DNA of 61,948 bases, taken from assembly GCA_014859965.1 (NCBI GenBank), contig JACZKQ010000009.1, positions 1 to 61,948 on the forward strand, given 5' to 3'. The translations under genes and the position numbers were made by a program. Below, one piece after another: positions 9,458 to 19,933 of this stretch. Under the pieces are notes generated by a model that saw only the letters and a list, made by a program, of their open reading frames with translations, was not told where the DNA came from and searched no databases. The DNA is from Phycisphaerae bacterium. Its GTDB lineage: Bacteria > Planctomycetota > Phycisphaerae > Sedimentisphaerales > Anaerohalosphaeraceae. Positions within the stretch are counted from its first letter, which is position 1, and every line of letters starts with the position of its first letter.

Positions 9458-9649
9458 GATGGCCGAGATTCGAGCGGCCTTGGACGGGCTGGAGGCATGC
9501 AGGATTCCCAAGCCGTTGGTTGCGATGGGCAACAAGCCCATTGTGGAATGGATTATCGAAGAGTTCGCCATGCGGGGTTCGCAAATACAATCTGACTGTC
9601 AATCACAAGAGCAAGATGATCGAATCATGTATAGGCCTGGAGGCAATTA
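9444..9649 (+). pseudogene. Frameshifted fragment of a sugar-phosphate/nonulosonate nucleotidyltransferase
   Basis: The frame from 9444 reads PKPLVAMGNKPIVEWIIEEF, the second conserved block of NTP-transferase enzymes. After it the homology jumps to the next frame, where YNLTVNHKSKMIE (about 9586-9624) matches the following block of the same family. The GxGTRL nucleotide-binding start and the catalytic C-terminal part are absent. Such a gene follows legC in flagellin nonulosonic-acid clusters (PtmE-like). Together with the preceding remnant it marks a decayed cassette or a rearrangement scar. Confidence 0.6.
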
Positions 9650-12600
9650 ATGTGCGACTTGACGGCCGCTGGCGCGAAAACGAAGCACATCGACATCGAA
9701 CCACATTGCAGGAGATGTTCTATCGAAGTTGGTGCCGAGTCGCCGAACTTACCCATTAAAACATGCGATCGTCTCGAAAAAGATGCGATCGTCATTGTGA
9801 TTGACATGCACGACGACATTGTGTCCGATAACGTCTTACTGCCCGCGTGGTACGATTATTACGAACAGACAATGCAGACTATGTCGTCCTTGCTGACATG
9901 GTGCAATCGCAACGGAATTGCCTTACAGGAGGCGCTCTACTACGGCAAGAGGAATGTGCGACTGGCTGACGTACGCTTTGACTACACTCTTGCCGATTCT
10001 CTTGACTATTCCTGCTTCAGCCGGATTTATTTTTGCGGTATATCGCCAGATCAATGCGTCGTGCGCCGGCCGAGCGGGTACTTCGGCGTGCAGCACGAAC
10101 ACAAAACGCTGCTTTTGAACTGTTCACTTCAGGGCAGCAAGTACACGTCGCCGATCGACCACGGCATCAGGGGGGTGGCTTGGAAGGAAGTAGGTACGTT
10201 CGAGAGTATGGACCAACTGCATGACCATGTCGAAAAGTTTGTGGCTGCGAACAAGATAACCTGCTGTCATTGGTCTGGCGGCAGTTGCAACGGGCGGCAG
10301 GAGGGCGTAAGTGAGCGGCTGAATCCGCCGGTGGACCATTCCAGATCGACCGAATCGGCCGCGCAGCCGGGTAAGACAGTCGGAGATACGGCTATGAAGG
10401 AAAAACAGTATCTCAGCATTGTCGCCGTATCGCGCAACGATAATCACGGTGGAAATCTGCTGGAGCGAACGCAATTGTTCGTGGATGGAATAGGTGCGCA
10501 ATCGTCAAAGTTCGGCTTGGCTGTGGAATTGGTCCTGGTGGAATGGAATCCTCTCGCAGATCGCCCGGGTTTGGCAGAGGCACTATCGTGGCCGGCTTCA
10601 CATGATTGCTGCGCTGTTCGAATCATCCAGGTGCCGCCGACAATACACCAAAAATATGCACACGCGGCCTCGCTTCCATTGTACCAGATGATCGCCAAAA
10701 ACGTTGGAATACGACGGGCGATCGGTGACTTCATCCTGTCGACAAATGTGGATATTCTGTTGTCCGATGAACTCTTCGAGTTTGTGGCCTCACGACGATT
10801 GCGGCAAGACCGGTTGTACCGCGTGGATCGGCACGACGTGCAAAGAAATGTGCCCCTGCCGGCGAGTCATGAAACTCGGCTGGCGTTCTGCAGAGCAAAC
10901 ACGTTTCGAATCAACAAGCGCAATGGCACGATCAACTTGCTCAATGGAGAGTATCACGAGATATATCCCGAATATGGGCGAACACATCGGGAGCGGCTGC
11001 ACACCAATGCAAGCGGCGATTTCCAGTTGATGCACCGCGACCGTTGGTTCGCCCTGCACGGCTATCCTGAATTCGACATGTATTCCTTCCATCTCGATTC
11101 CTTAATGTGCTACATGGCCCACTTCGGCGGCGCACCGGAGCATTTCCTGGACGCCCCCATGTGCATCTACCACATCGAGCACGAGGCCGGCTGGACGCCG
11201 GAATCGGATAAAGAAAACGGTCTTTGGCAGCGCCTTGAAAAGTCCCGCATCCCACGAATGACCAATGACCAGCTCCACGCCTGGGCTAACAAAATGACCG
11301 CCGAACGCCGGGCGGCCGTCTTCAATGATGACAACTGGGGGCACGGAACCGCACATTTCGAAGAATGTCGGCCCATCGGCGGATTGGACCTGCCGCAGGA
11401 AAAACCTGCCGCAAACGAACATAGCCACGGCAGATATCTGAGCATCGTGGTGACCTCTCGCAATGACGACCACGGCGGCAATACCCTGCACCGCACACAG
11501 GTGTTCACAAAGGCGCTGATTCATCAGTGCCGCAAATATAATCTGGATGCCGAACTTGTCTTCGTCGAATGGAACCCGCCGCCCGACCGGCCGAGGCTTT
11601 ACGACGTGCTTGACCTGCCGGAGGACCTCGGACCTCTGGCGGTGCGGTTTATAGAGGTTCCGCTTGAGGTGCACAACAGTATCGGAAATGCCGATAAATT
11701 TCCGCTGTTTCAGATGGTCGCGAAAAATGTCGGCATTCGCCGCGCGGCCGGGCGATTCGTGCTGGCGACCAACATCGATATTCTCTTCAGCGATGAAGTC
11801 ATGGAATTCCTCGCAAGCGGCCAACCGAAAGAAGACTGCTTCTACCGCATTGACCGTCACGACGTAGGCGCCTGCCGGATTCCGGAAGAACTCGATTGTG
11901 AGGCACAACTGGATTTCTGCAAAAGCCAGGTGATTCGTATTCAGGGTCTTGGCGGTACCAAAACAATCTCGGAGATCGGCTCGGATCATTACACATATAC
12001 AGCCGCCGATACGAAACTGCATACGAACGCGTGCGGCGATTTCACGCTGATGTCCCGCGAGGTTTGGCATCGCCTGCGGGCTTATCCCGAACTGCCGCTC
12101 TGGTCTATCTACGTCGATGGCCTGCTGCTGCACATGGCGTCTGCCGAGGGCCTGCGGCAGGTCATCCTGGAGGAGCCGCTCCGCATCTATCACATCGAGC
12201 ATGAAACCGGCTGGGAAGTGATCCCGCAGACAATGCAGCAGCGTCCCAGCCTCGACCACAACCGCGATTATTTGCCGTGGTGCCGCAGCATGATTGAAAA
12301 GAAAAGACCCATTACAAACAACGGCGAAAACTGGGGATACGCCGGCATGGACTTTGCTGAAAAGCATTTTCGCGGCTATTGGAGGGCCCGGCATAAGGCT
12401 CTGTCGTCGTCCGATCCGACAGCGATGTTTCAGGATTGGATCGAAACGTTCACCACTGCGTCCAATCGACTGTATTACCGCGACCAGACTGTCGGCGCGC
12501 TCACAAGGCTCTACCATTTGGTCGCGCAGTTTAAGCCGACGCGGATTATTGAACTCGGTACGCTTTCCGGCATGTCCCTGCGAACGTGGCTGGCCGCGGC

Positions 12601-15600
12601 CCCGGACGCCGAGATCACTGCGATCGATCTGTCTTTTGACGCCCTCCGTGCAAGCCAGCGGCTGATTCCACTCGACCTTTCATGCGTGCGGCTGATCGAG
12701 CAGGATATCCTGAAGGTGGATTTCGCTTCCCTGTGGTCAGCCGAAGACCGTGTTCTTCTATATATCGATGCCCATGACCAGGCTGACGTGCCGCTCATGA
12801 AGCATCTGCTGGATCGCGTGATCGGGCTGCTGCCCCGCGACAGCATCGTGGGCATAGATGATCTTTGGTACAGCGCCGATGCGCCCGCCGGCGATACTTT
12901 TATGAAGGCTATCGATGAGGTGACCCTTTTCGGCGTCGATCCTTTGCAGTGTTTCGAGGGGTACTTTGCTCCCTACTGGAAAGGCGGCTTCTGGATCGGC
13001 TTTCAGGAAGTCGTTCCTCTTATGGAGTGGGTCAACGCCGGCCGGGTCGAGCTGATGTTCGAGCCGGGGGATAAGGCGGTGTTCTTCCGGCCTGCTTGCC
13101 GCGCTGCCGGCGGCGATTTTGACGTGCAGCGGTTCAGGCAGCATGCGGGACGGTTCAATTACAATCCCGTCGACCAGATACAGGTGATCGAACAAAATAA
13201 TCCGGCGGCCGGCAGTGAGGCCGAGGTGCTCTGCAAACAGGCGGCGCAGTTGTTCGCTCAAAGAAGAATACAGGCGGCACTTCACTGTCTTGAGGAGGCG
13301 CTCAAGAAAACCCCTGATATCCGGGGCGCTCTGTATGCCCAGGCTGTTTGTTACGCCGCTATGTGTGACTTCGAATCCGCACTCATCGCCTGCGATGTGA
13401 TTGCCAGCGCGGACTCACACCGCAGAAAGAGAATCCTCCGGCAGGACATTGAGCGGCATATCGACATGTGCCGCCGAAGAGCCGTACCCGCTGCCGACGA
13501 CGAGCCGCGTACTTCAGCCGAACTTGCCATCTTCACGGTTCCCAAACCGTTCAAAGGCCACATCGGCACGATTCAGCGCAATGCCATCGAGAGCTGGATG
13601 CGGCTGAACCCCAAGCCGGAGATTATTTTGCTCGGCGACGACGAGGGAACCGCCTGCGTTGCCGCCGAGTGGGGCCTTACACATGTCCCGCATATAGAAT
13701 GCAATGAAGTCGGCACGCCCCTGTTGGATTCTATCTTCCGCAACGGTGCATCGGCCTCAGCCGCCCCGGTCCTGGCTTACGTGAACACGGACATACTGAT
13801 TCTGGATGACTTCACGGCAGCCGTGAAACAGGTTCGGGATGCCGACCGCGGGCCATTCCTGATGATCGGACAGCGATGGGATCTCAACGTTGACCGTCCG
13901 TTGAACTTTACGGATGACAACTGGTCCAATCAACTTCGCGGTGAGATTCGCCAAAAGGGTACGCTGCATCCGCCCGCGGGAATCGACTACTTTGTGTTCA
14001 GCCGTGACCTTTGGCCGGCCATTCCGCCCTTTGCACTCGGGCGGACGGTCTGGGACAACTGGCTGGTCGCTGAGGCGATTCGCCTCAAGGCCGCCGTTGT
14101 GGACGCGACCGAATGCGTCACGGTTGTCCACCAGAACCACGATTATGGCCATCTGGCAGGCGGCCAGGAGGAAGCCTGGAAGGGGACCGAGGCCCGCCGC
14201 AATCTGGAACTGGCGGGCGGGTACGGCAACATGCGCTCGGCATCATATGCTCCCTGCGTGCTTACTTCTGAAGGCATTCTCTCCAGAACTGCCATTCTCA
14301 ATGAGCAGGGGGAGGCTGCTTTTCATCAAGGCGATCACGAGAAGGCGATGCAATGTTTCAGCCAGTGCGTGACCATCGAACCCGACAATATCGCGGCGCT
14401 GAATAACCTTGGCGTTCTGCACTGGCAAAAACAACGTGTTCCGGAAGCGCTGGCGTGTCTTGAAACTGCATGGAAGGTGCAGCCGAATTGCCGTGACACA
14501 CTGCGGAACATCGTTGCTGTTTACATCGATCTGCACCGCGAGACGGAAGCGGCAAAACTCCTCGGCGACTATTTGCATAAGCATGCCGATGACGATGAAA
14601 TGCGGACCCTGCTTAAGTCGCTGCGCCTGTTTTGGGAGAGACACCATGGGTTCCTTCAAGGCGACAACCACGATGAGGATCGGTTCCTGAAGATGGATTC
14701 GGCGGCGGAAACGGCTGCGCAGGAGTCGATGCACGATCGAGCTGTGCAGGACAATCAGCGCGGCGTTGCTTTTTTCCAGAAGGGCGATGTGGCCGCCGCG
14801 ATGGATGCCTTTCAGCAGGCGCTTCGTGCCGAGCCCGCCAATGTGTTAGTACGTAACAATCTTGCCCTGCTGTATTGGCAAACCGACCGCCCGCGCCAGG
14901 CTATGGAGACCCTCACGGCCGCCCTCCGCGTCGATCCAAATAACCGGCGAACCGTGCTTCATCTTATCGGATTGTATAAAGCCCTCAGCCTCACCACCGA
15001 GGCTGCGAAACTCATACAGATCTATTTGAAGAAATGGGGTGACGACCCGCAGTTGAATGCCGAAATGGCTTCTCTGCGTGGTGCTGTTCCAACCGCGCCT
15101 TGCCCTGATGATGCCACCGGTCATGCGGCTGAATTCGCCGGAACGCCGCGTCCCGGACAGCAACTCAATATGCAGGTGCTGGGTACCGAATACGGTGGAT
15201 GGGCCGTGGATATCGACCTGATTCCCGCCGGCAGTACCGTGATTTCAGCGGGCGTGGGCGAGGACATCTCGTTCGACATGCGCCTGGTGGAGTTGCGCAA
15301 TTGTACCATTATCGGTGTCGATCCGACCGAAAAGGCGCGCGACTATATACGGCGGCTGTGCCCGCCCAATTTCCAGTTCCTGCAGAAAGCGCTGCACCCG
15401 CAGCAGGGTGCCCGCGTACGCATGTATCGCAACAGCAATCCCGATCACGTTTCCGAATCGGTGAAGCCGACACACAAAAGTGTGCTGGCGAACGATTCGT
15501 ATGAGGCCGAGACGGTCAGCCTTCCGCACCTGTTGCGGGCATACCCCAACGTCTCTGTCCTGAAAATGGACATCGAAGGCGCTGAGTACGATGTTCTGAA

Positions 15601-15859
15601 TGCACTCGAAAGGTTGACGGTTCCTCAGTTGTGCGTCGAATTTCATCACGCCTGCACTGACTACACGGTTAAGGACACGATGGCATGTGTACAGCGCCTT
15701 GGGAAGATGGGGTATATCTGCGCACACACGCGGAGCAAGGCCGGTCCCTTCCACGAGGTGACCTTTGTGCATCAGGACTGCATCGATTCCAGAACCGGCG
15801 CCGGGCAATACATGCGTAAGGAAGCGCCATCCGCCGCCCGATTTGCGGTCCATAGATAA
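9650..15859 (+). CDS. Giant multidomain protein: hydrolase-like N-terminus, three GT-A-like domains, two methyltransferases, TPRs
   Basis: 2069 aa. Order: isochorismatase-like fold (about 45-215, VIVIDMHDD and FCGISPDQCVV); two tandem homologous GT-A-like domains (about 249-510 and 594-860, sharing SIV-SRND-HGGN and TN-DIL-SDE); class I methyltransferase (about 915-1160, IIELGTLSGMSLR); TPR (1190-1270); another GT-like domain (1290-1530, YVNTDILILDD); TPR blocks (1550-1640, 1700-1805); FkbM methyltransferase (1840-2040, VLKMDIEGAEYDVL). GGAGG lies 6 bases before ATG 9650. An internal ATG at 10394 also has GGAGAT and could start a version without the hydrolase part. Probably a processive glycan-building and methylating enzyme for flagellin; substrate unknown. 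Confidence 0.75.
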   Translation: MCDLTAAGAKTKHIDIEPHCRRCSIEVGAESPNLPIKTCDRLEKDAIVIVIDMHDDIVSDNVLLPAWYDYYEQTMQTMSSLLTWCNRNGIALQEALYYGKRNVRLADVRFDYTLADSLDYSCFSRIYFCGISPDQCVVRRPSGYFGVQHEHKTLLLNCSLQGSKYTSPIDHGIRGVAWKEVGTFESMDQLHDHVEKFVAANKITCCHWSGGSCNGRQEGVSERLNPPVDHSRSTESAAQPGKTVGDTAMKEKQYLSIVAVSRNDNHGGNLLERTQLFVDGIGAQSSKFGLAVELVLVEWNPLADRPGLAEALSWPASHDCCAVRIIQVPPTIHQKYAHAASLPLYQMIAKNVGIRRAIGDFILSTNVDILLSDELFEFVASRRLRQDRLYRVDRHDVQRNVPLPASHETRLAFCRANTFRINKRNGTINLLNGEYHEIYPEYGRTHRERLHTNASGDFQLMHRDRWFALHGYPEFDMYSFHLDSLMCYMAHFGGAPEHFLDAPMCIYHIEHEAGWTPESDKENGLWQRLEKSRIPRMTNDQLHAWANKMTAERRAAVFNDDNWGHGTAHFEECRPIGGLDLPQEKPAANEHSHGRYLSIVVTSRNDDHGGNTLHRTQVFTKALIHQCRKYNLDAELVFVEWNPPPDRPRLYDVLDLPEDLGPLAVRFIEVPLEVHNSIGNADKFPLFQMVAKNVGIRRAAGRFVLATNIDILFSDEVMEFLASGQPKEDCFYRIDRHDVGACRIPEELDCEAQLDFCKSQVIRIQGLGGTKTISEIGSDHYTYTAADTKLHTNACGDFTLMSREVWHRLRAYPELPLWSIYVDGLLLHMASAEGLRQVILEEPLRIYHIEHETGWEVIPQTMQQRPSLDHNRDYLPWCRSMIEKKRPITNNGENWGYAGMDFAEKHFRGYWRARHKALSSSDPTAMFQDWIETFTTASNRLYYRDQTVGALTRLYHLVAQFKPTRIIELGTLSGMSLRTWLAAAPDAEITAIDLSFDALRASQRLIPLDLSCVRLIEQDILKVDFASLWSAEDRVLLYIDAHDQADVPLMKHLLDRVIGLLPRDSIVGIDDLWYSADAPAGDTFMKAIDEVTLFGVDPLQCFEGYFAPYWKGGFWIGFQEVVPLMEWVNAGRVELMFEPGDKAVFFRPACRAAGGDFDVQRFRQHAGRFNYNPVDQIQVIEQNNPAAGSEAEVLCKQAAQLFAQRRIQAALHCLEEALKKTPDIRGALYAQAVCYAAMCDFESALIACDVIASADSHRRKRILRQDIERHIDMCRRRAVPAADDEPRTSAELAIFTVPKPFKGHIGTIQRNAIESWMRLNPKPEIILLGDDEGTACVAAEWGLTHVPHIECNEVGTPLLDSIFRNGASASAAPVLAYVNTDILILDDFTAAVKQVRDADRGPFLMIGQRWDLNVDRPLNFTDDNWSNQLRGEIRQKGTLHPPAGIDYFVFSRDLWPAIPPFALGRTVWDNWLVAEAIRLKAAVVDATECVTVVHQNHDYGHLAGGQEEAWKGTEARRNLELAGGYGNMRSASYAPCVLTSEGILSRTAILNEQGEAAFHQGDHEKAMQCFSQCVTIEPDNIAALNNLGVLHWQKQRVPEALACLETAWKVQPNCRDTLRNIVAVYIDLHRETEAAKLLGDYLHKHADDDEMRTLLKSLRLFWERHHGFLQGDNHDEDRFLKMDSAAETAAQESMHDRAVQDNQRGVAFFQKGDVAAAMDAFQQALRAEPANVLVRNNLALLYWQTDRPRQAMETLTAALRVDPNNRRTVLHLIGLYKALSLTTEAAKLIQIYLKKWGDDPQLNAEMASLRGAVPTAPCPDDATGHAAEFAGTPRPGQQLNMQVLGTEYGGWAVDIDLIPAGSTVISAGVGEDISFDMRLVELRNCTIIGVDPTEKARDYIRRLCPPNFQFLQKALHPQQGARVRMYRNSNPDHVSESVKPTHKSVLANDSYEAETVSLPHLLRAYPNVSVLKMDIEGAEYDVLNALERLTVPQLCVEFHHACTDYTVKDTMACVQRLGKMGYICAHTRSKAGPFHEVTFVHQDCIDSRTGAGQYMRKEAPSAARFAVHR

Positions 15860-15871
15860 AGGTTTGACGTC

Positions 15872-18800
15872 ATGAAAGATACCCCGGTCGCTTTGGTATG
15901 TTATAATCGGCCCTGGCATACGGCCCAGGTGCTCAAGGCCCTGTTCGAGCACAACGTGCAGAACCTCTATATATTCATCGACGGCCCCAGGACGCAAGGC
16001 GACATCGAGAAGATCGATACCATAAAGAAGCTTGCCGGAACGATCAAATGGACCTCACCGGCGATCATCTGCCGGGAAACAAACCGCGGCCTCGCCAGGT
16101 CGGTGGTCGGAGCGGTTGACCATGTCCTTGGGCTCCATGACAGGCTTATTCTGCTCGAAGACGACTGCGTGCCGGGCAGCCACTTCTTCGAGTTCATGGA
16201 CCAGTGCCTGACCCGCTATGCCGACCATGGCAGCATATTCGGCATCAACGGCTACACGGTGCCGATCCCCGATCATCTGCGCAAGAAACACCCATATGAC
16301 CTGTACTTCTACCCGAGGATCGGGAGCTGGGGCTGGGCCACTTGGAAAAGGGCGTGGCGGCATTTTGATCCGGACCTGTCAATGCTGTACAACCGGGCGA
16401 TGGCGCAAGGCGTCGATCTCACACAGGGCGGCGAAGATATCCCCTCGCAGGTGCAGCGCGTCCTTAACGGTCACGACGCGTGGACGCTCAACTGGGTTCT
16501 GGCAACTTATCTCAACAACGGCTGCTATATCTATCCGACCGAATCGCACATACAAAACATTGGTTTCGATGGTTCGGGCACCAACTTCGGCACGTCTCGC
16601 TCGAAATTCGAAAATCAAACCAGCGTACGAAGACCGACCAGGTATCCGGCCGATGTCATAATAAACCAAGACCTCGTGGACTACTATAACAGCTACTTTA
16701 AGCCCAAGTCAAAGGCCGGAACCGTTATGGTCGGCGCGCCCTCAAAACAAACGGCCGAAAAGCCGAGGCGGGCGATCATCCACATGAACACCCATGACGC
16801 GGCCGGCGGCGCCGCAAAGGTGGGCTTCCGTCTCGCCGAGGCACAGCGGAGTAAGGGCCACGATGCCGTTATGCTCACCGGCGTTAAGAACTGCAATTCG
16901 CCGCATACGTTTGCCTTCGATCCCGAGCACAAATCCGACATCCTTTCCGAATGTCGCAGCAGGGGGCTTCTCTACTACGAAAGCCAAGGCAGCCACAAGC
17001 TCGTACAAAATGAACTTGTCAAACGTGCCGACATTCTGCATTTGCACAATCTCCACGGTTACTATTTCAACCCGTTCTCCCTTCCGGCCCTGTCGCAACT
17101 CAAACCAACAGTCTGGACCCTGCACGATATGCAGGCTTTCACCGGCCACTGTGCATATGCCCTGGGCTGTACCGGTTGGCAAACGGGCTGCCAAAAGTGC
17201 GATCATCTTGAGATCCCTCCGGAACTGCCCGTCGACACCGCCGCGCAACTGCTGCGGGACAAGCAGGAGATATACGACCACAGCCGCCTCTGGCTGGTGA
17301 CGCCTTCCAACTGGCTCAAAAAGCAGGTTGAACAAAGCGTCCTCAGGGATCATCCCGTGGAACTGATCTATAACGGTGTGGATACCACGGTATTTCGGCC
17401 TTACCCAAAGACTGCCGCGAGAAAAGAACTCGGCATCCCGGATGATGCCTTCGTTATAGGGTCCGTGGCAGTGGGCAGCGCTCTGAACAATCCATTTAAG
17501 GGCGGACAGTACACGCGGGCTGTCCTGGATGCCCTTTCCGGACGGATCAGTAATCATGTGTTTCTGAACGTCGGCGGCAGAGAGACCGGGCGAAACGGCC
17601 CGATCCTGAACACCGGCACAATCACCGATGAACATGTGCTGGCCCGCACCTGTTCGGCGATGGATGTCTTCCTCTACACGCCTTTGGCGGACAACTGTCC
17701 TCTGGTGGTCCTGGAGGCCCTTGCCTGTGGTGTTCCCGTGGCCGCATTTGATATCGGGGGTGTCGGCGAACTCGTCGGACATGAGCGCGACGGGTTGGTT
17801 ACAGAGTACAAAGATGTCGCCAAAATGGCCGAGGCCGTCAGGCGCATCGCCGGCGACGCCCAAATGCGAGACTGCTTCAGCCGCAACGCACGACAAAGTG
17901 CGGTAAGCCGATTCGACCATACGATCACGGCCGCACACTATGAAAAGCTCTATGATCGTGTACTGGCCGAGTGCCGGTCAAAGGCCAGTGCGGCCAAACG
18001 CTTTACACTTGCCAGGGTCCCACGCATTATTCAAACTCCGGATTTCCTCGAAGCGGAGGGCTTCAAAGCCAGGATGGTGGAGCCCAAAGGTGCGGCACAA
18101 GAAGCCTCTACATCGCCGCCGCTGCCGACCCCGTGTGATGTCACCATCGTCCTGGGCACAAAGGACCGGGCGCACCTTCTGGATCAGATGCTGACCAGCC
18201 TTGTCGGGGCCGTGGGCAGCCTTAAATACGAGGTCATCGTCATCGAGGGCGGCTCTAAAGACGACACGCTGAATGTGCTGCAAAAACATGGTATTCGGCA
18301 CGTTTACAGCGAGTCGCAATGCCTTGGACCCGGCCGGCACTCCTGGTCACAGATGTGCAATTTCGGCTTGCAAAAAGCCCACGGAAAATGGGCGATGTAC
18401 GGAAGCGATGATATCATCTTCGGGAAGGACTGCCTGGCGAAGGCGGTTGAGACGCTCAATCGGCAAACTGATGAGGTCGCGGCGGGCCTGTTCTTCTACA
18501 AAAACATTCACAGCCGTCCCGAATGGCAAAGCTTCGGCATTGACTTCACCTATGGCCCCAAACTCCTGATGAACTACGGCCTCTTTCGGCTCGATCATTT
18601 CACGAAGGTCGGCGGCCTCAACGAACAGTACCGCTTCTACTGCGCCGACGGCGATCTGTGCTATCGGTTCTATTCGGCCGGCAAACGCGCCGTTGTTCTG
18701 CCGCACTGCTTTGTCGTTCACAACAATGTCCTCGATGCAGCCAAGCAGCAGCATGCCGACGAAGCCGCCGCCGATATCGCCCTGTATAAAAACAATTGGA

Positions 18801-19933
18801 AGCATTTCGTGCCTATGGCCAATCCCAATCCGAGGCGGCTCCTGTGGCATGCCGACTATGCCGAAGCGTTCGCCATGCCTTCCAGCCTCGATGCGATTGG
18901 CCCCGGGAGTGATGCCTATTGGCACGGGCTGGCCTGTTTTCAGCAGGGCCTCTTCAAGGAGGCGTACACCTGCCTGCGAGACGCACTTGGACAGGGGTTT
19001 GATCATGAACTCGTCCGCTGGTTTCTGGAACAGGCACATCAGCGATGTACGGGCACCGGCGGCCAGCGGGCATTGACCCTCGCCGATGACTTCGCCGCCG
19101 AGGTGCGCTCGCATGAACCGTTGCCGGCTGCGCCCGCCCCGTCCAGCCCGTACGTAGCCGCCGGCGGGCCGGTTATTTCTGACGACGCGACAGGTGCATC
19201 CGACACCCTCGATTTATTCCGGCAGCGGAGTCTCTGGCGGCCGGGCCAGCCGCTGCGCCTTCACCTTGGCTGCGGCAAGTGGCGCTTTGACGGCTACGTC
19301 AACATCGACTACCCACTCACGGCTCACACAGTCGTCAAACACCTGGGGGCGGACTTCCACGCCGACATCACACAATTGAATTTTCCGGACCAAAGTGTGG
19401 ATGAGATACGTCTGCATCACGTCTTCGAGCATTTCAACCGCGTCACCGCCCTGGCGATGCTGATTCGATGGGGCCGATGGCTTAAACCCGGAGGAACGCT
19501 CCGCATCGAGACCCCCGATCTGATCGGCAGCGCCCGAACCCTGCTGTCCGACGCTGCGTGGAAGACGAAAATGGGCGTCATTCGTCACCTTGCCGGAGAT
19601 CAGGCCGCCGCGTGGGGCTATCACGTCGACCACTGGTCGGCCGAACGGTTCGAGCACACCCTGAAACATCTGGGCTTTGAACACATTCAGGTCAACACAA
19701 GCGCGTGGCCTCAGGAACCCTATTTGTCGAATGTCGAAGTGACCGCGGTCAAGATCGCCGATATTCCCATCGAACAGCAGCTAATCGCCGCCGACAGCCT
19801 ACTTTGGGAAAGCACCGTCGCGGAAAAAGAACGCGGCACATGGGAGGTTTGGCGGCAACAGCTTCGAGACATTCTATTGTTGTCGGCGCATAAATCAACT
19901 TTAATGAACGACATGCAGGCGGCGGCCACATGA
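15872..19933 (+). CDS. Multidomain GT2-GT4-GT2-methyltransferase
   Basis: 1353 aa, 12 bases after the 2069-aa gene. Residues 1-280: GT-A domain (LVCYNRPWHTAQV, ILLEDDCVPG). About 290-700: GT4 GT-B domain (HMNTHDAAGGAAKVG, LIYNGVDTTVF, PLVVLEALACGVPVAAF). About 750-1040: another GT2 (VTIVLGTKDRAHLLDQML, YGSDDIIFG). About 1130-1330: SAM-dependent methyltransferase (LHLGCGKWRFDGYVNID). Three transferases and one methylase on one chain suggest ordered assembly of a methylated oligosaccharide. It overlaps the next gene by 4 bases (ATGA). The donor sugars cannot be told from sequence. Confidence 0.85.
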   Translation: MKDTPVALVCYNRPWHTAQVLKALFEHNVQNLYIFIDGPRTQGDIEKIDTIKKLAGTIKWTSPAIICRETNRGLARSVVGAVDHVLGLHDRLILLEDDCVPGSHFFEFMDQCLTRYADHGSIFGINGYTVPIPDHLRKKHPYDLYFYPRIGSWGWATWKRAWRHFDPDLSMLYNRAMAQGVDLTQGGEDIPSQVQRVLNGHDAWTLNWVLATYLNNGCYIYPTESHIQNIGFDGSGTNFGTSRSKFENQTSVRRPTRYPADVIINQDLVDYYNSYFKPKSKAGTVMVGAPSKQTAEKPRRAIIHMNTHDAAGGAAKVGFRLAEAQRSKGHDAVMLTGVKNCNSPHTFAFDPEHKSDILSECRSRGLLYYESQGSHKLVQNELVKRADILHLHNLHGYYFNPFSLPALSQLKPTVWTLHDMQAFTGHCAYALGCTGWQTGCQKCDHLEIPPELPVDTAAQLLRDKQEIYDHSRLWLVTPSNWLKKQVEQSVLRDHPVELIYNGVDTTVFRPYPKTAARKELGIPDDAFVIGSVAVGSALNNPFKGGQYTRAVLDALSGRISNHVFLNVGGRETGRNGPILNTGTITDEHVLARTCSAMDVFLYTPLADNCPLVVLEALACGVPVAAFDIGGVGELVGHERDGLVTEYKDVAKMAEAVRRIAGDAQMRDCFSRNARQSAVSRFDHTITAAHYEKLYDRVLAECRSKASAAKRFTLARVPRIIQTPDFLEAEGFKARMVEPKGAAQEASTSPPLPTPCDVTIVLGTKDRAHLLDQMLTSLVGAVGSLKYEVIVIEGGSKDDTLNVLQKHGIRHVYSESQCLGPGRHSWSQMCNFGLQKAHGKWAMYGSDDIIFGKDCLAKAVETLNRQTDEVAAGLFFYKNIHSRPEWQSFGIDFTYGPKLLMNYGLFRLDHFTKVGGLNEQYRFYCADGDLCYRFYSAGKRAVVLPHCFVVHNNVLDAAKQQHADEAAADIALYKNNWKHFVPMANPNPRRLLWHADYAEAFAMPSSLDAIGPGSDAYWHGLACFQQGLFKEAYTCLRDALGQGFDHELVRWFLEQAHQRCTGTGGQRALTLADDFAAEVRSHEPLPAAPAPSSPYVAAGGPVISDDATGASDTLDLFRQRSLWRPGQPLRLHLGCGKWRFDGYVNIDYPLTAHTVVKHLGADFHADITQLNFPDQSVDEIRLHHVFEHFNRVTALAMLIRWGRWLKPGGTLRIETPDLIGSARTLLSDAAWKTKMGVIRHLAGDQAAAWGYHVDHWSAERFEHTLKHLGFEHIQVNTSAWPQEPYLSNVEVTAVKIADIPIEQQLIAADSLLWESTVAEKERGTWEVWRQQLRDILLLSAHKSTLMNDMQAAAT

